64,000 bases of DNA from Lineus longissimus (Eukaryota > Nemertea > Pilidiophora > Heteronemertea > Lineidae): NCBI RefSeq assembly GCF_910592395.1, contig NC_088319.1, positions 1,738,001 through 1,802,000 of the forward strand, written 5' to 3'. Of the stretch, positions 1 through 11,460 are shown in pieces (position 1 is the first letter of the stretch; each line of letters starts with the position of its first letter). Below the pieces are notes generated by a model that was given only the letters and a program-made list of their open reading frames with translations, was not told the origin of the DNA and did no database searches. Position numbers and translations under genes: made by a program.

Positions 1-1010
1 TGCAGGACATCTGGTTCTTCCATAAATGAGCGAAATGCGAAAATCTAAGATGGCGGCTGGAGGCCATTTTGGATTCTGGAATGCGCCCAAAATCGATAGA
101 GAAACTCCCCTACTGAGAACCATTACACCACAAAAGTTTGAAGTGTGTCAAACCTCTAGTTCTTCAGTTAACACTCGGAATACCAAAATCTTAGTTGGCT
201 GCTGGCAGCCATATTGGATTTTGGAACACGCCCAAAATTGATAGAGAGCATCCCCTGAATGACCATTGCACCACAAAAGTTTGAAGTGTGTCAAACCTCT
301 AGTTCTTCAGTTAACAATCGGAATACCAAAATCTAAGTTTGCTGCTGGCAGCCATATTGAATTTTGGGTCAGGCCCAAAATCGACAGGGAACCTCCCCTA
401 CACAACCTCATCACACCACATAAGATTCAGGTCTGTCACTCACTTGGTTCTTGAGTTACAGGTCGGAATGCGAAAAACCAAGTCGGGCCTGGCAGCCATC
501 TTGGATTTCAGATCGGGCCCAAAATGGATAGGGAACCTCCCCTACACTAGGTAATAACACCACATAAGTTTCAGGTCTGTCACTCACTCGGTTCTTAATT
601 TACGGGGCGGAATACAAATCAACAAGTCGGGGACCTGGTGGCCATCTTTGATTTCGGGTCTGGCCCAAAATCGATAGGGAACCTCCCCTACCATAGACCA
701 TTACGCCACAAAAGTTTGAAGACTGTTGGACCTCCAGTTCTCCAGTTAACGAGCGGAATGCGAAAATCTAAGATGGTGGCTGGCGGCCATCTTTGATTTC
801 GGGTCGGGCCCAAAATCGATAGGGAACCTCCCCTACCATAGACCATCACACCACAAAAGTTTGAAGACTGTTGGACCTCTGGTTCTCTAGTAAACGAGCG
901 GAATGCGAAAATCTAAGATGGCGGCTGGCGGCCATATTGGATTTTGGAACGCGCCAAAAAACAATAGGGACCCTTTGACACACTAGGCCTACACCCCCTA
1001 AAAATTTCAA
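1..1010. repeat. Tandem array, ~145-bp units
   Basis: About seven diverged head-to-tail units. The recurring core 'gccatnttggatttt' falls near 64, 206, 349, 491, 639, 787 and 930, giving a period of 142-148 bp. Each unit also carries 'gatagggaacctcccctac' and 'accacaaaagtttgaag'. Short ORFs here are translations of the repeat and are not genes. Confidence 0.85.
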
Positions 1011-1137
1011 GTCAGCCGAGCATGGGGTTCTTGAGTTATAGTCTGGAATTCAGTGCGGCGGACGCGGACGTGGCGGCGGCGGCCGGAAACCACCCAAGTA
1101 CATATTATAAATGCCCCCACTTTAGCGGGGGCATAAT

Positions 1138-2120
1138 TAATGCTGTGAAAATATTTAACTTCTACTGTTGTCTAAGGTTCCATCATTATTCATCACGCAA
1201 CTCAATGCACAATTTTTTTCTCAACCCGCCAGATCATCGACACTTAGACTAACACTCCTTGAGAGGACCCTCACGCTCACTTACTCATGAAGACATCGTG
1301 GCTCTGAATCAACAGGCACTGCAGGACTGAAAATCTGCTCAACACCATAAGAAGAGAGGAGGTAAGCACATGACCCGGGCCCTTTCACTAGTGTACCATC
1401 ACTAGGGGTTCCATCAGTCACAGGGACCAGTCAGCAGTTTCAGCTGTATCCCCTACTTGCAACTCTGCAGCCTAGTTATTTCTATCATGCTCCATTCGCC
1501 AAAAATTAATGCCGTGAAAATATTTAAGGTCTACAGTTGTCTAAGGTTCCATCATTATTCATCACGCAACTCAATACACAATTTTTTTCTCAACCCGGCA
1601 GATCATCCACACTTAGGCTAACACTCCTTGAGAGGACCCTCACGCTCACTTAATACTCGTGAAGACATCGTGGCTCTGAATCAACAGGCACTGCAGGACT
1701 GAAAATCTGCTCAACACCACAAGAAGAGAGGAGGTAAGCACATGACCCGGGCCCTTTCACTAGTGTACCATCACTAGGGATTCCAGCAGTCACAGGGACC
1801 AGTCAGCAGTTTCAGCTGCATCCCCTACTTGAAACACTGCAGCCTATTTATTTCTATCAATATCATGCTCCATTCGCCAAATATTAATGCTGTGAAAATA
1901 TTTAAGTTCTACAGTTTTCTTAGGTTCTATGATACTCAATAAATAATTTTTTTCTTCATTTTTCAGTAAGTTTGAGCCGAGTCGAGCTCAACCCTGCCAG
2001 GTCATCTATGCAGTTCCCATGAGGACCCTCGCACGTACTCACTCGTAAAGACCTCATGGATCGTACTTCAACAGGCATTGGACTGAAAAAACTGCTCAAC
2101 ACCAAGACATGAGAATAGTG
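1138..2120. repeat. Direct repeats, ~370-bp period, three copies
   Basis: A block starting 'ttaatgctgtgaaaatattt' recurs near 1138, 1508 and 1884. The first two copies agree almost throughout, including 'gaagacatcgtggctctgaa' and 'ccctttcactagtgtaccat'. The third is shorter and more diverged. I see no coding potential. The stretch 2121-2530 that follows holds nothing I recognise. Confidence 0.75.
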
Positions 2121-2530
2121 AGTTTTTGATAGAGAGTTTTATATATTGCTTGTCACTGTACTGTTTACTGTATGAAACTGCTCTAAAATCGCACACATTA
2201 TCATCTAGCCTGTCCAGAGACCTTTCTGGAGAACCAAGGGCAGCCACAATCTAGCGCACACAAGGACTTTTCAGGTCAGTTGAGAGTTACAAAATGGCTC
2301 CGGCCAGGTATCGAAGACGGGACCGCCGCCTGATCACAAGGTTGATGCTCAACTGTTGTGACCACGATGCTAAGCACATGACTGCACTAGGGTTTAACCA
2401 CTAGGGGTTCGAGTAGACACAGGGACATCCCCTTTAGCTGCCACACAGTGGACCCTAGCTATAGCCCCCCCCCCCAAAATTCCATCAGCCAGGGTGTCGT
2501 GCAACTCTCGCTACACACCACCACTCACGC

Positions 2531-3420
2531 CTAATAAAAGGTTTTAATCACACTTTTCTCAAGGAAAAACAAATATCCCTTTTTTCAAGGACAAGTTGCA
2601 AAAATAACCAACCAAACGAGCCAAATAGTTTCTCAAAATCAATATCACAGATTTCTTACCATTTCTAAAGGACCGATTGGAAAAATTCCCAACCAATTGA
2701 GTTAAATGCTTCCTCAAAATAAAAATTGTACTGATAAACTAGGGATATTTTTCCACTTCTAAAGGACAAGTTGCAGAAATTACCAATCAACCAAGCCAAA
2801 TAGGTCTCAAAATTAAGTTAACTGCTTTGTCATAGTCAAAGTTTACAAATATCTCACAGATTTTTTGCCATTTCTAAAGGGCCAGTTGCAAAAATTCCCA
2901 ACCAATTCAGTTAGATACTCTTCCAAAATCAATATCAACTAATATCTCATGGATATTTCTTAATTTCTATCGGCTGAGTTGCAAAAATTCCCCAATGATC
3001 AAGTTAAATGCCTTCTCAAAATAAAAATTGTACTACATGTATATACTAGGGATATTTTGCCATTTCTAAAGGACCAGTTGCAAAAATCACCAATCAACCA
3101 AGCCAAAATAAAAATCTCAAAATAAATGATTACAGACATCTCACAGATTTGTTTTCCATTTCTAAACGTCTAATTGAAAAAATTCCCCACCAATCGAGTT
3201 GAATGCTTTCTCAAAATAAATAATGTACTAATAAAATAGGGATATTTTTCTGTTTCGAAAGAACCAGTTGCAAAAATTACCAATCAACCGATCAGCCAAA
3301 TAGTTCTTAAAATCAAGTTATAAAGTGCTTTGTCAAAATCCAAAATTACTAATATCTCACAGATTTCTTTTTCCAAGGACCAATTGAGTTGAATACTTTA
3401 CCAGGTATATTTTTCATTTT
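2531..3420. repeat. Diverged tandem repeat, ~150 bp
   Basis: AT-rich repeats of the form 'aaggaccagttgcaaaaatt' followed by 'accaatcaaccaagccaaat' recur about six times with indels. No ORF of note. Confidence 0.6.
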
Positions 3421-3499
3421 GTATAATAAAATATACCAGATCACAAATCGCAATATATTTGTAAATATATTTGTAAATCTAGCATCAAAAATTTGTCAT

Positions 3500-4000
3500 G
3501 TTCGGACATCAAATATGGCTACCAGGCAGCCATCTTGAAAAGTAAACAATGTCCTTCTACTCTGAAACTAATGATCCGATTGGAACCAAATGTCATGTAA
3601 TTTTATATGTATGTACTCTCTACAGCATCCCTGAATTTCAGTCAATATGATAACCAATATAGCCGCCAGGAGGCCATCTTGAAAATTAAACAAAGTCCTA
3701 TTTCTCTGAAACTCATATTCAGATTGCAACCAAATTTCAGCTGATTGTGTATCTTAGTTCTCTTTACAATATCCTCAATTTTCAGTTAAATCTGATGACA
3801 AATATGGCCTCCAGGCTGCCATCTTGAAAATTCAACCAAGTCCTATTACTCTTCAACTGTTCAACAGATGTCAACTAATTTCCATGTGACATGTTCATGT
3901 ACACTCTACAATAACCCTGAATCTCATGAACAATATGTGAATATGGCCATCAGGTGGCAATCTTGAAAATTCAATAAAATCTTTAAATTCTCCATAAAAG
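3500..4000. repeat. Tandem repeat, ~145 bp, four copies
   Basis: 'gccatcttgaaaattnaac' recurs near 3531, 3677, 3820 and 3957 with a similar intervening sequence. 4001-4783 holds nothing I recognise. Confidence 0.6.
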
Positions 4001-4783
4001 CTCCACTACCACACCACTTCCTCTAAGATTGCAAAATTGACTGTAATGCAGCAGACTAGACTGTTTAATATCGCAGTAGAACTCATGGCAATTTTTACAC
4101 AATCTCAAGTCTGTCATTTCTGTGACACCATGTGACAGAGGTTCAAAGGTCTGACATGTTCACAGGGATAAATACACTCTGCCAAAACCAAGACACATAT
4201 GTGTCAATCCAGATTGGTTAAGTGATCCCCCCCCCTGACTTGAATATATAAAAATAAACTTTTGTCACAATAAGTTTTTATTAATTTTTCGAAACATGAT
4301 CTGACTGGTCCACATTGATCTGAAGGGTAAGACATGATGATGTGATCAAACCAGGAATTTGAAGTTTGGTATTTCAAATCTTGATTTTCGAATATTGAAT
4401 TACAAATCTGGAGTAAGCTTTCTGGGCTTTAGTATAAACGACACCTTATTGAACCTGCTGGGGTGCCTTAGTGATGAAATATGTTAATGGCCTTTGAACG
4501 ATCAGAAATGCTGGTTTTAATAAGATAAAACAAACTGAAAACAAAAAATACTGATATCAGCTCCATTTGGCCGCAATTTGTCCAATGTTTTGTCGATATT
4601 ATAGGAGTTTATGGATACCAGAAGTAGGTTTTTTTTTTTCGTTTCACCTGGTGCCAACTTGATCAAGTTTCAAGTTGTTGTTTTGGGTCAAAATATCTTA
4701 AAGGGCGTGTTTAGGCAAAGCTGTAAGTAGTCCAGGTATTACTGTAAGCATTGGTACTGTACAGACAACGTTTAGTGATAATG

Positions 4784-4980
4784 TTAAAGGGGGACTATAG
4801 GCAGGAGCAGAGGGGGTAATTTGGTCATCTTCAGGTGACTATTAAATATACACAGTAATGGTCCTGGGTCATGTCAGATTCAGCACTAAATATATTCCTC
4901 GTACAAGCGTGAATCATTTCTGTGAGATGTGAGAGACCCCTATCTTGCCTACCTAGCTGCTGCCTATATTGTCCCTTTAA
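4784..4980 (+). mobile_element. TTAA-flanked MITE (family A)
   Basis: The ends are inverted: TTAAAGGGGGACTATAGGCA at the left and the complement of TTAAAGGGACAATATAGGCA at the right. Both abut TTAA, as in piggyBac-type target duplications. A copy in the opposite orientation lies at 20698-20916, and fragments lie near 28,666, 29,250 and 29,800. It is non-autonomous with no ORF. Confidence 0.7.
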
Positions 4981-5527
4981 AGCCAAATCTAATATGGGTA
5001 CGAGTGAATTTAGCCCATTGATTTCCTCTCGAAACTGCTATCCTTAAAGGCCACGACTCCTGCTTTTATGATTGCATGACATGTACAGATCCTCAAAGAG
5101 TAGACTTAAAGCTCCGCATTAAATCAAGTTTGATCAAAATTGAAGCACCCAGTCCAGAGATAAAGCAAAACTGTTTTGTTTACATGTTATGTAACAGCCT
5201 TGGTTAGGTATCTAAGTGAAGTCAGGCGGCAAGTTTACTGACATAGATCAGACTGATGTTTGATTTCTTACTATAATGGTATAAATTTGTCTGTATTACC
5301 TTACCTTATTATAGGGTATATCGAATGTCAATGAAAAACAGACTTCATATATCAATTTTAAGAGCATTCATTGATATTTGTCCTCCCAAGTAGGGCAATA
5401 GCCTGATCTACATCACAACTTTTGCTGAACCCGCCGCCTGGCTCTAACAAGCCAGTTGCTGGCCTGATTAGGTAATCAAGTTGTCAAACACATAAATGGC
5501 TATATCTTCAAAATGGATGGAGCCAAT

Positions 5528-5615
5528 TGCATTGGGTTTTCTGTATTGTATAAAGTGTTAGGTACACTTTTGAAATCGTCTTCAGCAGAAAATGGCAAAA
5601 TACCTGGAGTTATGG
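5528..5615. repeat. Dispersed repeat fragment
   Basis: About 90 bp including 'gtgttaggtacacttttgaa' reappears at ~28,025-28,112 with only a few differences. The rest of 4981-5950 contains no gene I can support. Confidence 0.6.
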
Positions 5616-6072
5616 CCTTTAAGTAGATTTTCCCACGTTGATGTAAAGGTTTGGGAATTCCTTTTGCTTCAAAAGTGAAATTATTAAAAATTATGAAGTT
5701 ATTAATGGTGGGGAAGAACACTGTCACTGAGGAGTGTGCAGTGTCTTTGTTTCTTATGTCGCATTTCAACAATTTCATTGATTTATTTTGTTCAGAGAAA
5801 CTTTCTGCACTTGAATTAAGATCAAACCGGTTAAGATAATTGATTTCGCCAGCAAATGAATATAGTTCATAATGTCGGTTATAATTTGTGCACAGGAGGA
5901 AACTGACAATACAACCTACAGATATATTGAGAGTTTTGAACCGAAACCTTGAATAAATGACCCTCTTATTCTTTTCATATTTTTCCCCCCCCCCCCCCCC
6001 CCGTGGTCATTTATTGCCCAATCTTTCATCAATCTTCGCCTGGGAACTTTGCAGTATATCATCATCTTGCAG

Positions 6073-9000
6073 GTTAAAACGGCATGCAGATGAAAAGAAA
6101 AGCCCAGGAGACAGTGAAGCTGGTTCCAGAAAGCGCAAACTCGAGAATAGAAACGACAAGCTTGCTTCGAACATGGAAGAAAATCAACGAGGAGAGAGTG
6201 GACATGGAGCAGACAAGCAGGAGGGTCATGACGCCAAAGTCGATGGAACTGGAACAGGACAGGGTCACAGGAAACATAAAGCTGTGGTAACTGGAGATGG
6301 AGTTAAAATTGATTTGGAGACTGTTAATAGAGCCTTTCTTGAATTAGCAGAGAAAGGTCGTCCAGATACTGTCAAGATATTGATAGATGCTGGGGCTGAT
6401 GTTAATGCCAAGGACATTAACAATGACATACTCTTGCTTGCATCAGCATCTGGAGGTCATTCTGATACTGTAAAGATATTGATAGATGCTGGGGCTGATG
6501 TTGATGCCAAGGACATTAACAATGTCACACCCTTGCTTGCATCAGCATCGGGAGGTCATTCTGATACTGTCAAGATATTGATAGATGCTGGGGCTGATGT
6601 TGATGCCAAGAACACTGACAATGACACACCCTTGTTTGTATCAGCACGGGGAGGTCATTCTGATACTGTCAAGATATTGATAGATGCTGGGGCTGATGTT
6701 AATGCAAAGGGCACTAACAATGTCACACCCTTGCATTATTCAGCATCGGAAGGTCATTCTGATACTGTCAAGATATTGATAGATGCTGGGGCTGATGTTG
6801 ATGCCAAGAACACTGACAATGACACACCCTTGTTTGTATCAGCACAGGGAGGTCATTCTGATACTGTCAAGATATTGATAGATGCTGGGGCTGATGTTGA
6901 TGCCAAGAACACTGACAATGACACACCCTTGTTTGTATCAGCACAGGGAGGTCATTCTGATACTGTCAAGATATTGATAGATGCTGGGGCTGATGTTGAT
7001 GCAAAGGGCACTTACAATGACACACCCTTGTTTGTATCAGCACGGGGAGGTCATTCTGATACTGTCAAGATATTGATAGATGCTGGGGCTGATGTTAATG
7101 CCAAGCACACTGACAATGACACACCCTTGCATTATATAGCATTGGAAGGTCATTCTGATACTGTCAAGATATTGATAGATGCTGGGGCTGATGTTCATGC
7201 CAAGAACACTAACAATGTCACACCCTTGCATTATTCAGCATGGGAAGGTCATTCTGATACTGTCAAGATATTGATAGATGCTGGGGCTGATGTTGATGCC
7301 AAGAACACTAACAATTTCACACCCTTGCATTATTCAGCATGGGAAGGTTATTCTGATACTGTCAAGATATTGATAGATGCTGGAGCTGATGTTAATGCCA
7401 AGAACACTAACAATGACACACCCTTGCATAAATCAGCATGGGGAGGTCATTCTGATACTGTCAAGATATTGATAGATGCTGGGGCTGATGTTGATGCCAA
7501 GGACACTAACAATGTCACACCCTTGCATCAAGCAACTAGAAGAGGGGATTTACAAGTAGTTGTGGGACTCATACTAAAGGGGGCTAATGTGAATCTTAAG
7601 AACAACCGTGGTGTGATACCTATTCATCTGGCAGTAGAAGGTAGATACATACAAATCATAAATGAACTAATGAACAAAAATGATTTAGCTGACCCTGGTG
7701 CACTCTCGATATTACACTCTTTATTACTGGAAACCGATATTGGTATGCTGAAGATTATGTGCCGCAATTCATCAGTCTACCGTGCTTGTGGCAATTACGG
7801 GAGGACCTTACTCCATGTTGCCGGACAACTCGGCTGCCATGAATACATTCAACATTTAACAACATGTGATGGAGTCGAGGTTAATCACAAAGATCACTTT
7901 GGAAAGAGTTCACTCCACTACGCCGTAGAGATTGGGAATGAAGAGACAATACATGAACTTCTAGAAGCTGGTTGTGATGTTCATGAATTAGACTTAGCAC
8001 GGAAGTCAGTTTTGCACCATGCTGCAATCAATGGACACTGCAATCTTATAGGATTTTTCATTGAAAAATATAGGTTAGATCCATATCAGGCTGATGTTGA
8101 TGGCAGGAACTGTCTCCATTATGCTGTGATCTATCGAAATGAGGACGTAGTGGCCCTGTTGATGGAGAAATACAGTGATCCTAGGAAGGATGCAAGGGAC
8201 TATCGAAACAAGACACCGACTGACTACTTGCATCAGTGTGAAGAAGGCAGTTTGACATCAAAATACCTTCGAGGCTGGACATCAGGAGTTACTGCAATTG
8301 AGCTTGGTAACACCGAAAGTGATGATCATACTGCCGGAGAATGCTCTGATATTACAAATATTCCTGACTTGTGCAAAATTTCAGAACAACCATACATTGG
8401 GTCTGTAATGACAATCACAGGACACGATAATGTAAAATTTGTTAAATATGTTAAAGAAAAGGTGCAACAAGTTATAAAAGAGGTACTACCACAGATCACG
8501 CTAGTGGAGGTTTTTGGGGTTGGAAGTTCATTTGAGGCATCAAAGCATGGCATGCCTGATGAATTTGATTTTTTGGTGAAGTTGGGAGAAATTCTTCATG
8601 AAGATTATAACGAACGTGAAGGATATCAAAATATGAAGAATTCTTATTTCAGAGATGAATCTGTGGCACCTGTCATTGGGTCATATGGGATGTGGATGTG
8701 GAGCAGACTCATGGAATATTGGAGTGATTGCGTATCAAACAAAAAGGCCACACGAAGTGATGGTGATCGCAGCTTCTGTATGTTATCGCCACCACAGAGA
8801 CATCCTGATCGTAAAACCTGCACGACATGGATCTGGCTGTACAGTGATGAAATGTTTACCGACTTGCCAATATCAATAGACTTGGTGCCTGCCATTGAGG
8901 TTGACATCGATGGACAGGGAGACTGGACATCAGCATTGATGATTTTTAAAAGAGAAGAGTGGAAACAACCAAAAAAGTACATAGTTCCTAAAATTCCATA

Positions 9001-9679
9001 CAGGACCAGCACGGTAGCACAAAACATTGAACCTGACAAACTTAATCAGCTTGGGCGGGTATCCTACCCAACAAAAGAGGTGGATTACCTCAAAGCTTTG
9101 GATAAACGGGTGAAGGTTGTCTTCATCACAGCAAAATGTGTGAGAAAGGCAGAGGTGTGTGGCTTCAAAATTAAAATCAACAAGGGTGATATGGTATGTG
9201 GCTACAAAATTAAAAACAACAATGTCAATATTAAGTCGGTCAGTGAGTTAGTAACCAGCTACAGATTGAAATCTGCATTCTTGCATCTGGTTGAACTGTT
9301 CCTGAAGTCAGACATGTCCCTCGGGAAAATGGTCCTGATGGTGTATGAACATTTAGAAAAGTGTCTCGAGAGAGATAATCTACCAATGCCCATGGATAAT
9401 AAGGTCAATGTGTTGGCTGGGTCCAAGCTGAGTACAGAAGACAGCCTCCAGGTGACCAGGATCATGGCAAGGTTTGTCAGGCGTCTGTACGAGAGGGATG
9501 TCTCAGCTGAACAACGGGAGAGAGACTCAAGAGAAGAGGCTCAGGGACTAACGAAACTAAGAGCAGAGTACGATCAGGAACTGGATGAATGGACTAAGAC
9601 TAACAGGGGTCGATCTTGGTTTGATATGAGCAGGAAACCAACACTGAATCCAATCCTGTTTCCAAAGCTTCCCAGGTAA
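6073..9679 (+). CDS. Ankyrin-repeat / cGAS-like (Mab-21 family) nucleotidyltransferase
   Basis: The frame is open from 5957 (1240 codons), but its first ~38 codons translate a poly-C tract. 'atcatcttgcag' ends at 6072 and reads as a 3' splice site, so I start the exon at 6073; the first internal Met after it is at 6173. A Lys/Arg-rich stretch (possible nuclear signal) precedes about twelve nearly identical 33-residue ankyrin repeats (6350-7540), then degenerate ankyrins to about 8250. The C-terminal third is an NTase-fold domain. G856-S857-S858 is followed by E869-x-D871 in the same spacing as the cGAS/Mab-21 catalytic motif, with a third acid at D975 in 'SIDLVPAIE'. A helical segment near 9250-9410 matches the Mab-21 C-lobe pattern. 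By family, cGAS-like receptors sense nucleic acid and make cyclic dinucleotides in the cytosol or nucleus. Ligand and product here are unknown. The 5' exon(s) were not found. Confidence 0.8.
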
Positions 9680-9766
9680 TGACATTCGGTTACATCACAC
9701 CAGCTTCTTTCTCGGTGTAGTTCAACCCTTTCTTCTGGAGACATAGCCATGAACCTTTCAAAGCTG

Positions 9767-9772
9767 AATAAA
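9767..9772 (+). promoter_or_regulatory. Polyadenylation signal AATAAA
   Basis: A canonical hexamer lies 88 bp after the stop of the ankyrin/NTase gene. No other function is apparent in 9680-10,100. Confidence 0.5.
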
Positions 9773-10104
9773 TGATAAATGCACTTAAGTCTATATGCTT
9801 GCAGCAAAAAGTCCTTATGTCTCCTCAAATGCGTGGTTCTGCAATATATTGTGTCTATTCAAGCATTGTAGGTCTCTGGTAGCGCGCTGCAGACGGAATC
9901 AAAGCTGAGGTTCCTAATGTAACCAATGGTTAACAACCACAGGCTTCGTCATCAATGATAACTGTTATGAATTCGGTGCTCATTGACTGATTGAGTTAGC
10001 TCGTGTGTAAGTAACTCAAATGAAAAAGCTACGGCCGTGTGTGAGCATCGGATCAATCTTTGGCAAACAAGTTATAACCATTCTGCTAAAGAAACATGCT
10101 ATAT

Positions 10105-10350
10105 AGGGGTTAGGGGCAGAAGCAGCACAGTGGAAGAGAGTCGGCCTCTGGATCGAGAGCTCGTGGGTTCGACTCCCAGCTGAGTCACTGCTCGATTCCC
10201 CTACTGGTCGAGTTCAAGTGAGCGTCTTCTGGTTGCTCCTTGAAATCCGTGATTGATTTCTGTGGAGACCAGGTAATCATATGGTACCCCAAAAGTGCTT
10301 TGAACAGGGAAACATTGAAAAGCGCGATATAAGAACTCAACGTGATTATT
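10105..10350 (+). mobile_element. tRNA-derived SINE
   Basis: The segment has an A-box-like stretch (GTGGAAGAGAGTCGG), then GGGTTCGACTCCC as a B box at about tRNA spacing. A tRNA-unrelated body follows, ending near 'aaagcgcgatataag', a LINE-tail-like 3' end. It is not a functional tRNA because the acceptor stem does not pair. 10,360-11,364 holds nothing else that I can identify. Confidence 0.6.
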
Positions 10351-11364
10351 TTATCATAGTTTATACTGGCTGATTTGCCAAATATCATTTGACTGTTGTG
10401 ACCTTGAATATTTGGTCAAATCTAAGGTGCTCAGCTGACAGATTGGGGGTGGGCCAATGAAAATGAGCCCACAGCTACATGTAAATATGGAATTGTGCAA
10501 ATAGTATCAGAGCTGGTACCTATTAAATATTGCAGACACATTTATACTATATTTACTATCCTTTGTACATATTACAGAGAAAATCGGATGACCATAGCTC
10601 AAACACTGGGACTATAAGAGCAGTTATGGAAATCAGACATTTTTGATAGTTCGCGCAACTATCTTATTTTTTAATGTATTTTAATGTATCTTGATCATTC
10701 TCGTTTCACAATGTTACTTAATTAGCTTCCAACAATCATTTAGCACAGCTTAGTTAAGAATAACATTTAAACAATTTTTTATAATTTGTTTTAATGAGCT
10801 TGTTTCATGTGTTATTGAGATGTTGGATCAGCCACTCAAAAACATGTTTGTGTTGGGCTATTTTTGAATTTCTGTCCCCAGGTGAATTTGTGTTGTAATA
10901 CAAATGTAGTAGTTACATGTACTAGATTTCTTTGTGAATCTAATGTTATTATCTAAATTCAGATTTTGGACTCCAGACTGGGAACAAACATAATTAGTTT
11001 TCCTCTCTGTGATGATGAATGCATATTGAATTTATGAAGTTTTTGAAGCCAAATAGCAAACTCATGCCATTTAATCTCTTTGACCTCGAACATTAGGTCA
11101 AATGAAAAACTTGTATGAGAGGTGCCTATGATGATAATACTGTCATTAATTGAAGATTTGCTGCACTTTTTATTTTTTAAGTTTTGGCCCTTTGGTGGCT
11201 AAATTAAGGGTCAGATTGAACTGAAATTAAGTGTCAAAGGTCATCTGACCGAGGGGATTATGTGTACAAAATTTGAATTTCATAGGAGGTTATCTTGATA
11301 TCAAACATACCTTATCTCGGTATCACACATCACTTGTACTGTAGAAGAACAAAATGAAACATAC

Positions 11365-11460
11365 CTGAGCAAACCCAAGATAAAATAACTGATAGTCGGT
11401 CATATTTATCCCAGGCAGGGGGTGCTCTGACCCGTGAACTTTACGCCAGTCCTGATAAGC
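11365..11460 (-). CDS. M13 peptidase exon 12
   Basis: 32 codons in phase 0 (numbered 12 to allow for an exon I may have missed). The acceptor is 'ttgtttttcag' and the donor GTATGT. It opens [17 protein letters not shown] and ends [10 protein letters not shown] found no downstream exon with the terminal CxxW between here and 9680. Confidence 0.85.

Noticed and set aside
10130-10190. Possible tRNA gene
   Set aside because: The B box is good, but no acceptor stem or full cloverleaf forms, and a SINE body follows.
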